Positions 35,770 to 47,282 of a DNA stretch of 64,000 bases are shown one piece after another. The notes beneath the pieces were generated by a model. The model was not told where the DNA came from, searched no databases, and saw only the letters and a list, made by a program, of their open reading frames with translations. Within the stretch, counting starts at the first letter, position 1. Each line of letters starts with the position of its first letter. Position numbers and translations under genes: made by a program. Origin of the DNA: Alphaproteobacteria bacterium (GTDB lineage Bacteria > Pseudomonadota > Alphaproteobacteria > Rhodobacterales > Rhodobacteraceae); assembly GCA_030425925.1 (NCBI GenBank), contig JAUHZO010000011.1, forward strand, positions 62,001 through 126,000, in the 5' to 3' direction.

Positions 35770-36516
35770 TCAGCCCAGCTGGCCCAAGGCCGGGAAGGTC
35801 TCCAGCAGCCAGAAGGACAGCGCCGAGAACCCGCCCGTCAGCATCAAGAGGCCGATCGTCCACAACAGCAGCCCCATGGCGCGCTCGATCTGCTCCATGT
35901 GGCGCTTCATCCAGGCCATGGTGCCGGTCAGGCGCGGCAGGAAGGCGGCGACCAGCAGGAAAGGCACACCCAGCCCCGCGGCATAGACCGCCAGCAGTGC
36001 GGTCCCCCGTGCGACCGATCCCTCGGACGCGGCCAGCGACAGGATCGCGCCCAGTTGCGGGCCGATGCAGGGGGTCCAGCCAAAGGCGAAGGCCAGACCC
36101 AGAAGATAGGCCCCGAAGGCGCTGCCGCCCTGGTCGCCGGCATCCAGCCGCGCCTCGCGGTCCAGAAAGCCGATGCGGTAGACGCCGACAAAATGCGCGC
36201 CAAAGACCATCACGATCAGCCCGGCGAAGGTGTTGAACCAGCCCTGGTATTGCAGGAACACCGATCCGATCACCGAGGCCGCCGCCCCCAGCAGCAGGAA
36301 CACGGTAGACAGCCCCAGCACGAAGAACAGCGCCGGAAGCAACGCCTTGTTGCGCGCCCCCGCGTTCAGGTCGCTCATCGACACGCCGCTCATATAGGCG
36401 AGATAGGGCGGCACCACGGGCAGCACGCAGGGGCTGAGGAACGAGATCACCCCGGCCAGAAGCGCCACGAACATGGCGGGCAGAAGGCCCGCGTCGATGA
36501 TCTCGATTCCGAACAT
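35770..36516 (-). CDS. ccdA: Cytochrome c biogenesis protein CcdA
   Basis: A 248-residue six-helix inner-membrane thiol transporter that passes reducing power from thioredoxin to periplasmic apocytochrome c partners. The two redox cysteines are in SFLSPCVLPVVPPY near the N-terminus and in GWTPCIGPQLGAIL. Length and helix pattern match CcdA rather than full-length DsbD. It stands apart from ccmF-ccmH (52.4-54.9 kb) but belongs to the same maturation pathway. Confidence 0.93.
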   Translation of the reverse strand: MFGIEIIDAGLLPAMFVALLAGVISFLSPCVLPVVPPYLAYMSGVSMSDLNAGARNKALLPALFFVLGLSTVFLLLGAAASVIGSVFLQYQGWFNTFAGLIVMVFGAHFVGVYRIGFLDREARLDAGDQGGSAFGAYLLGLAFAFGWTPCIGPQLGAILSLAASEGSVARGTALLAVYAAGLGVPFLLVAAFLPRLTGTMAWMKRHMEQIERAMGLLLWTIGLLMLTGGFSALSFWLLETFPALGQLG

Positions 36517-36598
36517 GGGTCTGACTTAGGCGATGGCGCCCCCGCCGTCACCTGTCCGTGACGTCACATCCACGTGCCAAGGTCGTCAGCGCGGCGGA

Positions 36599-38092
36599 TC
36601 ACTGCGCCGCGGCCTCGCGCAGCACCACCGAAACCGGCACCAGCGCCACGGTCGAGGCGCGGTCCTGCGCGCTCCAGCGCATCAGCGCGGTGATGGTGTC
36701 GGCCCGCAGGCGGCCCTGCATCACCACCGCGCCATCCTGCCGGGCGCGCAGCGCGGCGTTGTCCAGAAAGCGCCGGATCACCCGTTCGTCCTGCCCTTCG
36801 CCGTCGAAGTCGCGGAACAGCGCCGCCGAGGGCACACCTTCGCGCGCCGCCAGCTGCTGCGCGGTGTTGAGCCCCTTGGGCTGGGTGACAAGACCATGCC
36901 CCGAGGCCTGCAGAAAGCGCGTGGCCTGGTCCGACACCTCGCGCGAGGTCTGCAGCCCGCCGCCGGGCTTTTCCAGCACCGCCACCGCTTCGGGCACCAG
37001 GTCCAGCGCGCCGGCAAGCGCCACCTCTACATCGGCGGGCCGCGCGCCCTGCGGCACGTCCCCCAGCGCCATGACCTCGAACCCCAGCGCACGGTAGCCC
37101 GCGGCGGCGGCGGCAGCGTCGGGATGGGCCGGGTCGATGGCAAAGGTCACCGGAAACGGGAAGGCCTCGAAGAAGGCGGGCTTCAGCGGGCCGGTGCCGT
37201 CGTCGATCAGGATGATCGACAGGCGCGCCAGATCCGACGGGGCCTCGACCTTTGCGGCAAAGCGTTCCAGCGGCGGCGGCGGCGCGGCCCGGTCGGCGGT
37301 GTCGGACGCCCCGACCTCTTGCGCCGCGCCGTCCCCGGCCTCGGCATCGGCAACGCCGAGGCTGGGCAGGCGGTTCTGCGGCACCGCCGGGGTGCGGTCG
37401 ATCAACGAGCCCGCGGGCGCACCGATAGAGGGCCCCGCGGCATCCGCATCCGCGGCAGCCGTTTCCAACGCCTCTGCCGCATCTGCATCGGTCTCTGCGG
37501 CCACCTCCGGCGGCGGGGTTTCGGCCACCACGTCGGCAGGCCCCGGCGCGGTGTCTTCGCCCGGAACGGGAAGCTCGGCCGGTTCGGTGGACACGTCGGG
37601 TCCGGCATCGGGCGCGGGGGCGTCGGGCGCGGCCCCAGGGGCCGGCTGCGGCACCGGCGCATCGGCACTGGCGGCCAGCGCGGCCGGGTCCGCCTCGGCC
37701 GGTGCGTCGGCGGGCGCGTCGGGCGCCGCGCCGATCTCGGGCGGGGCCGGCGGCACGATCTGGGCTGCCCCCGCAACCTCGTCGGCAGGCGCGGGCGGCA
37801 CGTCCGCGGGGATGTCGCCGCGGGTCACGGCGGCTTCGGGATCGGGCCGTCCCGGCGCCGCGCCCCCGGCATCGGGACCGGCCACGGCAGCGGCCTCGCC
37901 CGCGGTGCTGTCCACCTTTGGCGGTGCCCCGGCATCCGGTGCCGCCGACGCCAGCTCGGGCGCGACCGCCTCCGTCTCTGCCGGATCCTGCGGCACCGTC
38001 ATGGCGGGCCCCACCGCCACCGAAAGCCCCGCCGCACCGATCCCGGAGGCCACAACCCCCCAGACCATCCCTGCCAGAAATCCTCGTGCCAT
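36599..38092 (-). CDS. Divergent polysaccharide deacetylase family protein
   Basis: A 497-residue protein. An N-terminal membrane anchor or signal (FLAGMVWGVVASGIGAAGLSVAV) is followed by about 230 residues rich in alanine, proline, aspartate and glutamate, and then a C-terminal domain of the divergent polysaccharide deacetylase family (YibQ/PF04748), starting ARLSIILIDDGTGPL with FPVTFAIDPAHP. It is probably anchored in the inner membrane with the domain in the periplasm. Catalytic activity is not proven in this family. Divergent from trpG. Confidence 0.8.
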   Translation of the reverse strand: MARGFLAGMVWGVVASGIGAAGLSVAVGPAMTVPQDPAETEAVAPELASAAPDAGAPPKVDSTAGEAAAVAGPDAGGAAPGRPDPEAAVTRGDIPADVPPAPADEVAGAAQIVPPAPPEIGAAPDAPADAPAEADPAALAASADAPVPQPAPGAAPDAPAPDAGPDVSTEPAELPVPGEDTAPGPADVVAETPPPEVAAETDADAAEALETAAADADAAGPSIGAPAGSLIDRTPAVPQNRLPSLGVADAEAGDGAAQEVGASDTADRAAPPPPLERFAAKVEAPSDLARLSIILIDDGTGPLKPAFFEAFPFPVTFAIDPAHPDAAAAAAGYRALGFEVMALGDVPQGARPADVEVALAGALDLVPEAVAVLEKPGGGLQTSREVSDQATRFLQASGHGLVTQPKGLNTAQQLAAREGVPSAALFRDFDGEGQDERVIRRFLDNAALRARQDGAVVMQGRLRADTITALMRWSAQDRASTVALVPVSVVLREAAAQ

Positions 38093-38226
38093 GTCCTGTC
38101 CTGCCCCGCTCTTCTTGCCTCCGCCCGCCAGACGGGCTGGGCTGCCGCTCTTGACGCCGCTTCACCCGCCTGTGCATGTATACCGCGACCAGGCGGTCTC
38201 CCGCCAGCCCCGAGACACGCAAAGCC

Positions 38227-38808
38227 ATGCTCCTGCTGATAGATAACTACGACAGTTTCACCTATAACCTCGTCCACTACCTGGGGGAACTGGGGGCCGT
38301 GGTGCAGGTGCACCGCAACGACGCGCTGGACGTGGCCCAGGCGATGGCCCTGCGGCCTGCCGGGATCGTGCTCAGCCCCGGGCCCTGCGATCCCGATCGC
38401 GCGGGCATCTGCCTTGACCTCACCCGGGCCGCCGCCGAGGCCGGCACGCCGCTTCTGGGCGTGTGCCTGGGACACCAGACGATCGGCCAGGCCTTTGGCG
38501 GCACCGTGGTGCGGCATGACGAGATCGTGCACGGCAAGGCCGGCATCCTGCACCATCACGGCGAAAGCGTGTTTGCCGGGCTGCCCTCGCCGTTTTCGGC
38601 CACGCGGTACCATTCGTTGGTGGTGCGGCGCAGCGATCTTCCCGCCTGCCTGCGGGTGACCGCCGAACTGCAAGACGGCACCATCATGGGGCTGGCGCAT
38701 GAAAGCCTGCCGATCCACGGCGTGCAGTTCCACCCGGAATCCATCGCCTCGGAGCATGGCCACGCGATGCTGCAGACCTTTCTCGACCTCGCGAAGGAGA
38801 CGGCATGA
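38227..38808 (+). CDS. trpG: Anthranilate synthase component II (glutamine amidotransferase)
   Basis: A 193-residue class I glutamine amidotransferase that supplies ammonia to TrpE for anthranilate synthesis, and perhaps to PabB for p-aminobenzoate. The start [21 protein letters not shown] is typical. The catalytic cysteine is C80 in GVCLGHQ, with the histidine-glutamate pair in HPESI. The ATG at 38227 is chosen because the family domain starts there. The next gene overlaps by ATGA. trpE is not in the window. Confidence 0.95.
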   Translation: MLLLIDNYDSFTYNLVHYLGELGAVVQVHRNDALDVAQAMALRPAGIVLSPGPCDPDRAGICLDLTRAAAEAGTPLLGVCLGHQTIGQAFGGTVVRHDEIVHGKAGILHHHGESVFAGLPSPFSATRYHSLVVRRSDLPACLRVTAELQDGTIMGLAHESLPIHGVQFHPESIASEHGHAMLQTFLDLAKETA

Positions 38809-39824
38809 CATCAGACATCAAGGCCCTGATCGGCCAGGCCGCCGACCGCCCGCTGACCCGCTCCGAAGCCGAGGCGGCATTTTCGATCCTGTTCGAGGGC
38901 GAGGCGACACCGGCGCAGATCGGCGGGCTTCTGATGGCGCTGCGCACCCGCGGCGAGACGGTCGAGGAGTTCGCCGCCGCCGCCGCCGTGATGCGCGCCA
39001 GGTGCCACAAGGTCCGCGCGCCGCAGGGCACCATGGACATCGTCGGCACCGGCGGCGACGGCAAGGGCACGCTGAACATCTCGACCGCCACGGCCTTTGT
39101 GGTGGCGGGCGCGGGGGTGCCGGTGGCCAAGCATGGCAACCGCAACCTGTCGTCGAAATCCGGCGCGGCGGATGCGCTGGGGCAGATGGGCATCAACGTG
39201 ATGATCGGCGCGCAAGCTGCTGAAAAAGCTTTGGAAAGCACGGGTATCTGCTTCATGATGGCGCCCATGCACCACCCGGCGATGGCGCATGTGGGCCCGG
39301 TCCGGGCCGAACTGGGCACGCGCACGATCTTCAACATCCTTGGCCCGCTGACGAACCCGGCGGGCGTCACGCGCCAGCTGACCGGCGCCTTCACCCGCGA
39401 CCTGATCCGCCCCATGGCCGAGACGCTGGGTCAGCTGGGGTCGGAACGCGCCTGGCTGGTGCATGGCGGCGACGGCACCGACGAACTGTCGATCGCCGGG
39501 ATCAGCTGGGTGGCCGCGCTGGAAGAGGATGGCAGCATCCGCGAGGCGGAACTGCACCCCGAAGACGCCGGCCTGCCGGTCCACCCGTTCGAGGCGATCC
39601 TGGGCGGGTCTCCGGAAGAAAACGGGCGCGCCTTCAAGGCCTTGCTGGACGGCGCCGAAAGCGCCTACCGCGACGCGGTGCTGCTGAACGCGGCGGCTGC
39701 GTTGACGGTGGCAGGCCGTGTCAGCGACCTGCGCGACGGCGTGGTCATGGCGCGCGAGAGCATCGACAGCGGGGCAGCGCTGGCCAAGGTGCAGGCGCTC
39801 GCCGCCGCCACGCAGGCCGCGTGA
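38805..39824 (+). CDS. trpD: Anthranilate phosphoribosyltransferase
   Basis: A 339-residue enzyme that joins anthranilate and PRPP. The PRPP-binding [14 protein letters not shown] and the segment [23 protein letters not shown] are intact, and an [12 protein letters not shown] block follows. It is a stand-alone TrpD, not fused to TrpG. Its stop overlaps the ung start by GTGA. Confidence 0.96.
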   Translation: MTSDIKALIGQAADRPLTRSEAEAAFSILFEGEATPAQIGGLLMALRTRGETVEEFAAAAAVMRARCHKVRAPQGTMDIVGTGGDGKGTLNISTATAFVVAGAGVPVAKHGNRNLSSKSGAADALGQMGINVMIGAQAAEKALESTGICFMMAPMHHPAMAHVGPVRAELGTRTIFNILGPLTNPAGVTRQLTGAFTRDLIRPMAETLGQLGSERAWLVHGGDGTDELSIAGISWVAALEEDGSIREAELHPEDAGLPVHPFEAILGGSPEENGRAFKALLDGAESAYRDAVLLNAAAALTVAGRVSDLRDGVVMARESIDSGAALAKVQALAAATQAA

Positions 39825-40471
39825 GCGGCACGCCGCCCGAGGCCTGGGCGCATCTGCCCTTCTTCACCGAGGACTGGCCCGAGATCGCCGCCCGGCTTGA
39901 GGCCGAGACACGCCCCGTCCTGCCCCCTCCCGAACAGCGCTTTGCCGCCCTGGCGCTTTGCCCGCCCGACGCCGTGCGCGTCGTGATCCTGGGCCAGGAT
40001 CCCTATCCCACGCCCGGCCATGCGCATGGGCTTGCGTTTTCCGTGGCCGCCAACGTCACCCCCCTGCCCCGATCACTTTCGAACATTTTCAAGGAGCTGC
40101 ACGACGATCTTGGCGCCGCTCCCGGCTCGGGCGACCTGCATTTCTGGGCCAGCCAAGGCGTGCTGCTGCTCAACACCGCCCTTACCGTGCCCGCGGGCGA
40201 CGCGGGTGGGCACGCAAAGCTTGGCTGGGCCCGGCTGACCGCGCAGGTCCTGCACGCGCTTGATGACCGACCGCGTGCCGCGATCCTCTGGGGCAGGCCC
40301 GCGCAGGCCCATGCCCGACACCTGAGCCATCCCGGCCACCTGATCCTGCAGAGCGCGCATCCCTCACCGCTGTCGGCGCGGCGCGGGTTTTTCGGGTCGC
40401 GCCCCTTTTCCCGCGTGAACGACTGGCTTAAAGCCCAAGGTCAGACCCCGATCAACTGGACTTCCCCATGA
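39821..40471 (+). CDS. ung: Uracil-DNA glycosylase, family 1
   Basis: A 216-residue repair enzyme that removes uracil from DNA. The water-activating motif GQDPYP has D60 and the intercalation motif is [17 protein letters not shown], with the catalytic histidine at its start. The GTG start overlaps trpD and the stop overlaps trpC by ATGA, so it is translated within the trp operon. Its location between trpD and trpC is unusual. Length is a little under E. coli Ung (229). Confidence 0.94.
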   Translation: MSGTPPEAWAHLPFFTEDWPEIAARLEAETRPVLPPPEQRFAALALCPPDAVRVVILGQDPYPTPGHAHGLAFSVAANVTPLPRSLSNIFKELHDDLGAAPGSGDLHFWASQGVLLLNTALTVPAGDAGGHAKLGWARLTAQVLHALDDRPRAAILWGRPAQAHARHLSHPGHLILQSAHPSPLSARRGFFGSRPFSRVNDWLKAQGQTPINWTSP

Positions 40472-41283
40472 CCGAGACGATCCTGGACAAGATCAAGGCC
40501 TACAAGCTGCAGGAGATCGCCGCCGACAAGGCCGCGCGCCCGATGGCCGAGGTCGAGGCCGCCGCCCGCGCCGCCGACCCCGTCCGCCCCTTTGCCGTGG
40601 CCCTGCGGCAGGCGCAAACCACGGGCTATGGCCTGATCGCCGAGGTCAAGAAAGCCTCTCCCTCCAAGGGCCTGATCCGCGCCGATTTCGACCCGGCGAC
40701 GCTGGCCCGCGCCTACCAGGCGGGCGGAGCCACCTGCCTGTCGGTGCTGACCGACACGCCGTCTTTCCAGGGCGCGAAACCCTTCCTGACCGAGGCACGC
40801 GCCGCCACGAACCTGCCCGCCCTGCGCAAGGATTTCATGTACGATCCCTACCAGGTGGCCGAGGCGCGCGCGCTGGCGGCCGATTGCATCCTGATCATCA
40901 TGGCCAGCGTCTCGGACCTGCAGGCGGCCGAGCTGGAGGCCTGCGCCTTCGACTGGGGCATGGACGCGCTGATCGAGGTGCATGACCGCGCCGAACTGGA
41001 CCGCGCGCTGGCGCTGCAAAGCCCGCTGATCGGGGTGAACAACCGCAATCTCAAGACCTTCGAGACCACGCTGGACACCACCCGCGCGCTGTCGGAACAC
41101 CTGCCGGAGGGGCGCCTGCTGATCTCGGAATCGGGTCTGTCGACCCCCGCCGACCTCGCCGACATGGCCCGCCACGGCGCGCGGTCCTTCCTGATCGGCG
41201 AAAGCCTGATGCGGCAGGCCGACGTCACCGCCGCCACCCGCGCGCTGCTGGACGCGCCGCTGCCCGCCGGGGTCACGTCATGA
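40468..41283 (+). CDS. trpC: Indole-3-glycerol phosphate synthase
   Basis: A 271-residue TIM-barrel enzyme that closes the indole ring of the tryptophan pathway. The active-site [11 protein letters not shown] block, [10 protein letters not shown] and [13 protein letters not shown] are intact. It is a stand-alone TrpC without fused TrpF. The next gene overlaps it by ATGA. Confidence 0.95.
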   Translation: MTETILDKIKAYKLQEIAADKAARPMAEVEAAARAADPVRPFAVALRQAQTTGYGLIAEVKKASPSKGLIRADFDPATLARAYQAGGATCLSVLTDTPSFQGAKPFLTEARAATNLPALRKDFMYDPYQVAEARALAADCILIIMASVSDLQAAELEACAFDWGMDALIEVHDRAELDRALALQSPLIGVNNRNLKTFETTLDTTRALSEHLPEGRLLISESGLSTPADLADMARHGARSFLIGESLMRQADVTAATRALLDAPLPAGVTS

Positions 41284-41756
41284 GCGGGCTGACGCATTTC
41301 GACGCCGAGGGCCACGCCCACATGGTCGATGTCTCCGACAAGGCCGTGACCGCGCGCATCGCCATCGCCGAAGGCTATGTCCACATGGCGCAGGAAACCT
41401 TTGACCTGATCACCGAAGGCCGCGCGAAAAAGGGCGACGTGATCGGCGTCGCTCGGCTGGCGGGCATCATGGGCGCCAAGAAGACGCCCGAGCTGATCCC
41501 GCTTTGCCACCCGCTGCCCGTCACCAAGGTGAGCGTGGAGCTTGAACCTGATGCCACCCTGCCCGGCCTGCGCCTGACCGCCACCGTAAAGACCACCGGC
41601 CAGACCGGGGTCGAGATGGAGGCGCTGACCGCCGTCTCCACCGCCGCGCTGACCGTCTATGACATGGTCAAGGCGGTGGACAAGGCGATGGAGATCGGCG
41701 GCATCCGCGTGATCCTGAAGGATGGCGGCAAATCCGGACGGTACCAGGCGACATGA
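41280..41756 (+). CDS. moaC: Cyclic pyranopterin monophosphate synthase
   Basis: A 158-residue enzyme that converts the MoaA product to cyclic pyranopterin monophosphate, the first stable molybdopterin precursor. The N-terminal [14 protein letters not shown], the substrate-binding [13 protein letters not shown], and the [18 protein letters not shown] segment match the family; length matches E. coli MoaC (161). ATGA overlaps join it to trpC before and moeA after. Confidence 0.95.
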   Translation: MSGLTHFDAEGHAHMVDVSDKAVTARIAIAEGYVHMAQETFDLITEGRAKKGDVIGVARLAGIMGAKKTPELIPLCHPLPVTKVSVELEPDATLPGLRLTATVKTTGQTGVEMEALTAVSTAALTVYDMVKAVDKAMEIGGIRVILKDGGKSGRYQAT

Positions 41757-42919
41757 TCCCCGTTTCCGACGCGCTCGACCGGCTCTTTGTCCTTGCCCAC
41801 CCGCTGGAGGCCGAAACCGTGCCGTTGGCGCAGGCAGCCGGGCGGGTGTTGCGCGAGGCGGTAGAGGCAAGGCGCGACCAGCCGCCCTTTCCCGCCGCGT
41901 CGATGGACGGCTACGCGGTCAGCGGGGCCGTGGCCGGGCAAAGCTGCACCGTCATCGGCGAAAGCGCGGCGGGGCGGCGGTTTGACGGCGCGGTGGGTCC
42001 GGGACAAGCGGTGCGCATCTTCACCGGTGCTCCGGTGCCCGAAGGGGCGACCCGCGTGGTGATCCAGGAGGATGTCACGCGTGACGGCGACACGATCACG
42101 CTTGGGCAGGACCTCGATCCCGGCCCCTACATTCGCCCCGCCGGGTATGATTTCCGCGCCGGGCACCGGATGGACGCCCCCCGAATCCTGAGTGCGAACG
42201 ACATCGCGCTTCTGGCCGCGATGAACGCACCCCAATTGCGGGTGACGCGCCAGCCAAGGGTCGCACTGATCTCTACCGGGGACGAGCTGGTGATGCCCGG
42301 CGACACGCCCGGCCCGGACCAGATCCTTGTCTCCAACACGTTCGGCCTGCACGCTATGCTGCGCGCGCTTGGGGCCGCACCGCGGCTCCTGCCCATCGCG
42401 CGGGACAACGCCGCGTCGCTGTCGACCGTGCTGGGGCTGATGGATGACGCCGATCTGGTGATCACCATCGGCGGCGCGTCGGTGGGCGATCATGACCTAG
42501 TGGCCACGGTGGCGGGCCAGATGGGGCTGGAGCGCGCCTTTCACAAGGTGGCCATGCGCCCGGGCAAACCGCTGATGTCGGGCCGTCTGGGCAATGCGAT
42601 GATGATCGGCCTGCCGGGCAACCCGGTCTCGGCCATGGTCTGCGGCCATGTCTTTGTCGCGCCGGTGATCCGGGCGATGCTGGGCCTTGACGCGGCCCCG
42701 GCCCCGCGCCGGACCGCCCCGCTGGCCGCCCCCCTGCCCGCCAACGGCCCGCGCGAACATTACATGCGTGCCGCGCTGGACGCCGATGGCCTGCGCGCGT
42801 TCGAGCGGCAGGATTCCAGCCTGCTTTCGGTGCTGGGCGCGGCCAACGCGCTGATCGTGCGCCCGCCACATGCGCCGGCCTGCGGCATCGGTGAGGGTGT
42901 GGAGTACCTCCCGCTCTGA
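41753..42919 (+). CDS. moeA: Molybdopterin molybdenumtransferase MoeA
   Basis: A 388-residue enzyme that inserts molybdate into adenylylated molybdopterin. The start is typical ([19 protein letters not shown]), SMDGYAV marks the active-site domain, and the MogA-like domain has TGDELVMPG and [11 protein letters not shown]. It is the last gene of the trpG-to-moeA run; lexA follows 75 bases later with its own promoter. Confidence 0.95.
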   Translation: MIPVSDALDRLFVLAHPLEAETVPLAQAAGRVLREAVEARRDQPPFPAASMDGYAVSGAVAGQSCTVIGESAAGRRFDGAVGPGQAVRIFTGAPVPEGATRVVIQEDVTRDGDTITLGQDLDPGPYIRPAGYDFRAGHRMDAPRILSANDIALLAAMNAPQLRVTRQPRVALISTGDELVMPGDTPGPDQILVSNTFGLHAMLRALGAAPRLLPIARDNAASLSTVLGLMDDADLVITIGGASVGDHDLVATVAGQMGLERAFHKVAMRPGKPLMSGRLGNAMMIGLPGNPVSAMVCGHVFVAPVIRAMLGLDAAPAPRRTAPLAAPLPANGPREHYMRAALDADGLRAFERQDSSLLSVLGAANALIVRPPHAPACGIGEGVEYLPL

Positions 42920-42937
42920 CATGCGCCCCCGACCCTG

Positions 42938-42966
42938 TTGACACAAAACGGGAACATGCGTAGAAC
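42938..42966 (+). promoter_or_regulatory. lexA promoter with SOS (LexA) box
   Basis: TTGACA (42938-42943) and TAGAAC (42961-42966) are separated by 17 bases, a good sigma-70-type promoter. GAAC-N7-GAAC (42952-42966) matches the LexA box known from Rhodobacter-type alphaproteobacteria and covers the -10. LexA should therefore repress its own gene by blocking RNA polymerase. Confidence 0.85.
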
Positions 42967-42994
42967 AAAAGTTAACGCATGAGGGAGCAGAGCC

Positions 42995-43690
42995 GTGCTG
43001 ACAAAAAAACAACTCGACCTTCTGGACTTCATCAACAAGCGGATGGCGCGTGACGGCGTACCGCCCAGCTTTGACGAGATGAAGGAGGCGCTGGACCTGC
43101 GGTCCAAGTCCGGCATCCACCGCCTGATCTCGGCGCTGGAGGAACGCGGCTTCATCCGCCGCCTGCCGCATCGCGCGCGCGCCATCGAGATCGTCAAGCT
43201 GCCCGACAGCCTGGGCGCGAAGCCCGCGGGCTTCACCCCGCAGGTGATCGACGGCGACCGGCCGGATCACCTGCCTGCCGGCGCACGCAGGCTGGACCGG
43301 GGCGAGGTGGCGGCGCTGCCGCTGCTGGGCCGGATCGCCGCCGGTGTGCCCATCGAGGCGATCAACGATCCCGCCCCGTCGATCGGCGTGCCGGGGCAGA
43401 TGCTGCAGGGCCAGGGCCGGCACTATGCGCTTGAGGTCAAGGGCGATTCGATGATCGAGGCCGGGATCAATGACGGCGACGTCGTGGTGATCCGCGAAAC
43501 CGAGGTGGCCGAGGATGGCGACATCGTGGTGGCGCAGGTCGAAGGCTATGAGGCGACGCTGAAACGCTTTCGCCGCAAGGGCGACATGATCGTTCTGGAG
43601 GCCGCCAATCCGGCTTATGAATCGCGCATGCTGCCCGCGGGCGCGGTCAGCGTGCAGGGCCGCCTTGTGGGGCTGATCCGCACCTACTGA
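42995..43690 (+). CDS. lexA: LexA repressor
   Basis: A 231-residue SOS repressor. The N-terminal winged helix ([20 protein letters not shown] ... [20 protein letters not shown]) binds DNA, and the C-terminal domain self-cleaves when activated by RecA. The cleavage site is A116-G117 and the catalytic pair is S152 (GDSMIEAG) and K190 (ATLKRF). It is about 30 residues longer than E. coli LexA, with an extended linker. The start is GTG, with a GAGGGAGCAG ribosome site. Its end overlaps convergent comEC by seven bases. Confidence 0.96.
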   Translation: MLTKKQLDLLDFINKRMARDGVPPSFDEMKEALDLRSKSGIHRLISALEERGFIRRLPHRARAIEIVKLPDSLGAKPAGFTPQVIDGDRPDHLPAGARRLDRGEVAALPLLGRIAAGVPIEAINDPAPSIGVPGQMLQGQGRHYALEVKGDSMIEAGINDGDVVVIRETEVAEDGDIVVAQVEGYEATLKRFRRKGDMIVLEAANPAYESRMLPAGAVSVQGRLVGLIRTY

Positions 43691-45720
43691 GCGTTCCAGG
43701 GCCGGATGCCCGCCCGCTCGGCCGCCGTGACGATGCGCGGACCGTCGGGCGTCAGCCACAGGGCCACCGCCCCGGTCTGGCGCAGCCGCGCCAGATCGTA
43801 AAGCTCACAGCCGGTCAGACCGGTCACCTCCACGCTCGCCACGACGATCTGACCCGCGCGGCAGGAGGTAAAGCCTGCCGCGGCACCTTTGCCCTGCAGG
43901 TGCACCACGTCCAGCGGGCCCAGCGCGGCGCGGGCGACGCGCGCCTCGATCGGCGCGGGCCACAGGCCGGCGGCGGCCTCCTGCCCGCCGAGTTGCCCGT
44001 CATTCTCCAGCCAGACCTCGGCCACAAAGCCCGAGCCACGGGGGCGTGACAGGGCGCGCCCGGCCTCGGTCAGCTTGCCCACCAGCGCGCCGTTTTCGGC
44101 GATCAGCAGCGCCGGCCGCTCCGTCTGCGCCCAGAGCGCCACGGCCAGGGCCGCCGGGGCCAGCCCGGCCAGCCGCCCGCGGCCCTGCCACAGGCACAGG
44201 ATCAACCCGCCAAACGCCAGCAGCGGCAGGACACCGGCCATGGGGGCCTTGACGGCGCTGACCGCGCCCTCCCACCCTGCGACGGATTGCGCGACCAGCA
44301 GGATCCAGTCGAGCCCGATCCCCATGATCGCCAGCGCGATCCAGTCCAGCCCCAGCGGCATCAGCAGCGCCGCAAGCACCGCCATCGGCACCACAAGCGC
44401 GCCCATCACCGGCACCGACACCAGATTGGCAAGCAGCCCGTAATGCGCCACCTGGTTGAAATGCGCCATGCCCACCGGGGCCGTCGCCGCCCCCGCGACG
44501 GCAGAGGACACCACCAGCGAGATCACCGGCGCCGTCCAGCGCGGCCAGCCGCGCCCGCGCTGCCAGACGCTCAGCCGTTCGAACACGGCCACCAGCGCGG
44601 TGGTGGCGGCAAAGGACATCTGGAACCCGGGGCCCAGCAGCGCCTCGGGCTGCAGGCAAAGCACGATCATGGCCGCCAGCGCCACCGCCCGCAGCGACAG
44701 CGCCCGGCGGTTGAACAACACCGCCACCAGCGCGACGGAGACCATGACAAAGGCCCGCTCTGTCGCGACATTGCCGCCGGAAAGCGCAAGATAGCCCGCC
44801 GCGGCCACCAGCGCCCCCATGGCGGCGATCTGCTTGACCGGCCAGAAATGGCGGCATCGCGGGACCAGCAGCAGACCCAGCCGCAACGTGCCAAAGACAA
44901 ACCCCGCCAGCAGCCCCATATGCAGCCCCGAGATGGCCAGCAGATGCGCAAGGTTGGTGGCGCGCAGGGCGTCCAGCGTCTCTTGCCCCATGCCCGAGCG
45001 GTCGCCGGTCATGACGGCGGCGGCAAAGGCCCCGGCCTCGCCCGGCAAAGCGGCCTGCACACGCGCCGACAGCCACATGCGCGCCTTGAACACGACCTGC
45101 CCGCCGCCCGGCGGCTCCAGCAGCAAGACCGGGGTGCGGGTGTAGCCCACCGCGCCCAGCCGCAGGAACCAGGCGTGGCGGCGAAAGTCGAAGCCGCCGG
45201 GCTCCACAGCGCCGGACGGCGGGGACAGGTGGCCGGTAAAGATCACCACCGCCCCGGGTTCGGGCACGATATAGCCCTGTTCCCCATGCAGCGAGACACG
45301 CACGCGGTCGGGGGTTTCAGCGGGGTCCATCCGCTCCAGCACCACCCGGTCCAGCGTGAGGCGCACCGCGTCCGAGGCCGACCGGTCGATCCCGACGATC
45401 CGGCCTTCGACCGCGCCGTAGTAGCGGAAATCGAGCTTCGGGCCGGCCACCGCATGGGTGCGCGCCCCCGCCAGCGAAAATCCCAGCAGGGCCAGCGCAA
45501 TGACACTCACCAGCGGGCCCGACACCGCGTCGAGCCAGCGTGTCGCCACCAGCAGCGCCAGCGCCAGCCCGGCGCACAGGCCCAGCCCCCAGACCGGCGG
45601 CTCTGCCCGCAGCGCAAAATACAGCCCGATCCCCGCCGCCAGACAGACCGGCGCCCAGGGAAACAGGTGCCCGCGCTGGTTCAGCAGGCCCGACTGCAAC
45701 CACGCGATGGCGTGCCTCAT
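43684..45720 (-). CDS. comEC: ComEC/Rec2 family DNA uptake channel protein
   Basis: A 678-residue polytopic inner-membrane protein. An N-terminal OB-like periplasmic domain is followed by the Competence domain, with the family block [37 protein letters not shown] and about ten helices. It imports single-stranded DNA in naturally competent bacteria. The C-terminal domain ([21 protein letters not shown]) is short, and a full metallo-beta-lactamase-like nuclease motif is not evident. Competence itself cannot be judged from this gene alone. Confidence 0.9.
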   Translation of the reverse strand: MRHAIAWLQSGLLNQRGHLFPWAPVCLAAGIGLYFALRAEPPVWGLGLCAGLALALLVATRWLDAVSGPLVSVIALALLGFSLAGARTHAVAGPKLDFRYYGAVEGRIVGIDRSASDAVRLTLDRVVLERMDPAETPDRVRVSLHGEQGYIVPEPGAVVIFTGHLSPPSGAVEPGGFDFRRHAWFLRLGAVGYTRTPVLLLEPPGGGQVVFKARMWLSARVQAALPGEAGAFAAAVMTGDRSGMGQETLDALRATNLAHLLAISGLHMGLLAGFVFGTLRLGLLLVPRCRHFWPVKQIAAMGALVAAAGYLALSGGNVATERAFVMVSVALVAVLFNRRALSLRAVALAAMIVLCLQPEALLGPGFQMSFAATTALVAVFERLSVWQRGRGWPRWTAPVISLVVSSAVAGAATAPVGMAHFNQVAHYGLLANLVSVPVMGALVVPMAVLAALLMPLGLDWIALAIMGIGLDWILLVAQSVAGWEGAVSAVKAPMAGVLPLLAFGGLILCLWQGRGRLAGLAPAALAVALWAQTERPALLIAENGALVGKLTEAGRALSRPRGSGFVAEVWLENDGQLGGQEAAAGLWPAPIEARVARAALGPLDVVHLQGKGAAAGFTSCRAGQIVVASVEVTGLTGCELYDLARLRQTGAVALWLTPDGPRIVTAAERAGIRPWNAQ

Positions 45721-45796
45721 GCTTGCCCCTGCACCGGCGGCTCGTTAAGGATCGCGCAACTCTACCAAGGCAGCCGTTAGCGAAAGGTTAACCCCG

Positions 45797-47206
45797 ATGT
45801 CCGAGCACGTTGTCACCCGGATCGCCCCTTCGCCGACAGGCTTCATGCATGTGGGAACCGCGCGCACGGCGCTGTTCAACTGGCTCTATGCCCGCGGCCG
45901 GGGCGGGCAGTTCCTGCTGCGGATCGAGGACACCGACCGCGCCCGATCGACCCCCGAGGCGACCGAGGCGATCCTGAAAGGCATGGACTGGCTGGGGCTT
46001 GACTACGATGGCGAGGTGGTCAGCCAGTTCGCCCGCGCCGAGCGCCATGCCGAGGTGGCGCACGCGCTGCTGGAAAAGGGCGCGGCCTACAAGTGCTTCT
46101 CGACCCAGCAAGACATCGAGGCGTTCCGCGAGGCCGCCCGCGCCGAGGGCCGCTCCACCCTGTTCCAGAGCCCGTGGCGCGATTGCGAACCGTCGCAGCA
46201 TCCCGACGCGCCCTATGTTGTGCGGCTGAAGACACCGCAGGACGGCGAGACGGTGATCGACGACCAGGTGCAGGGCCGCGTCACGATCCGCAACGACCAG
46301 CTCGACGACATGGTCCTGCTGCGCTCGGACGGCACGCCGGTCTACATGCTGGCCGTGGTGGTGGACGATCACGACATGGGTGTGACCCACGTGATCCGCG
46401 GCGACGACCACCTGAACAACGCCGCACGTCAGATGGGCATCTACCAGGCGATGGGCTGGCCGCTGCCCGTCTATGCCCATATCCCGCTGATCCACGGGCC
46501 GGACGGCAAGAAACTGTCGAAACGGCACGGCGCGCTGGGTGTCGATGAATACCAGAAGATGGGCTATCCGGCCGCGGGGATGCGCAACTACCTTGCCCGG
46601 CTCGGCTGGAGCCATGGCGATGACGAATTCTTTACCGATGATCAGGCAAAGGAATGGTTCGATCTGGACGGGATCGGCCGCTCTCCGGCGCGGCTCGATT
46701 TCAAGAAGCTGGACAATATCTGCGGCCTGCATATCGCCGCGGCGGAGGATGCTGCACTGCTGCAGGAACTGGAGGCTTTTCTGGCAGTCACCGACCGGCC
46801 CGGGCTGACCGACGCGCAGCGCGACGCGATGGCGCGGGGCATGTACTGCCTCAAGGAGCGCGCCAAGTCCTTCCCGGAGTTGCTTGAAAAGGCTCAGTTT
46901 ATCCTGACCGATACCCCCGTTGTCCCGGACGAGAAGGCGGCGAAGGCGCTGGATTCGGTATCCCGTGGTATACTGGCCGCGTTGACGCCGCAGTTGCAAA
47001 ATGCTAGCTGGGACCGCAACAGCCTCGAAGCCGAGATGAACGGCTTTGCCGAGGCGCAGGAGACCAAGTTCGGCAAGCTTGCCGCGCCCTTGCGCGCGGC
47101 GCTGGCGGGCCGGGCAGCGACACCGAGCGTCTTTGACATGATGCTCGTTCTGGGCCGCGAGGAAAGCCTTGCGCGGATTGCCCAGGCGGCCGGAGACCAG
47201 GGCTGA
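45797..47206 (+). CDS. gltX: Glutamate--tRNA ligase
   Basis: A 469-residue class I aminoacyl-tRNA synthetase. The HIGH-type motif is [13 protein letters not shown] (residues 10 to 22), and the KMSKS loop is KKLSKRHG. It ends with an anticodon-binding helical domain. The N-terminal [14 protein letters not shown] block is characteristic. It is divergent from comEC across 76 bases. Many alphaproteobacteria also have a second gltX; no second copy is in the window. Confidence 0.96.
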   Translation: MSEHVVTRIAPSPTGFMHVGTARTALFNWLYARGRGGQFLLRIEDTDRARSTPEATEAILKGMDWLGLDYDGEVVSQFARAERHAEVAHALLEKGAAYKCFSTQQDIEAFREAARAEGRSTLFQSPWRDCEPSQHPDAPYVVRLKTPQDGETVIDDQVQGRVTIRNDQLDDMVLLRSDGTPVYMLAVVVDDHDMGVTHVIRGDDHLNNAARQMGIYQAMGWPLPVYAHIPLIHGPDGKKLSKRHGALGVDEYQKMGYPAAGMRNYLARLGWSHGDDEFFTDDQAKEWFDLDGIGRSPARLDFKKLDNICGLHIAAAEDAALLQELEAFLAVTDRPGLTDAQRDAMARGMYCLKERAKSFPELLEKAQFILTDTPVVPDEKAAKALDSVSRGILAALTPQLQNASWDRNSLEAEMNGFAEAQETKFGKLAAPLRAALAGRAATPSVFDMMLVLGREESLARIAQAAGDQG

Positions 47207-47282
47207 CGCCCCTCAGGCCATGTGACCGGACCGGTGGGGCCGCAGACCGGCCCTGCCCTCAACAAATGAAGGGATGACAAGC

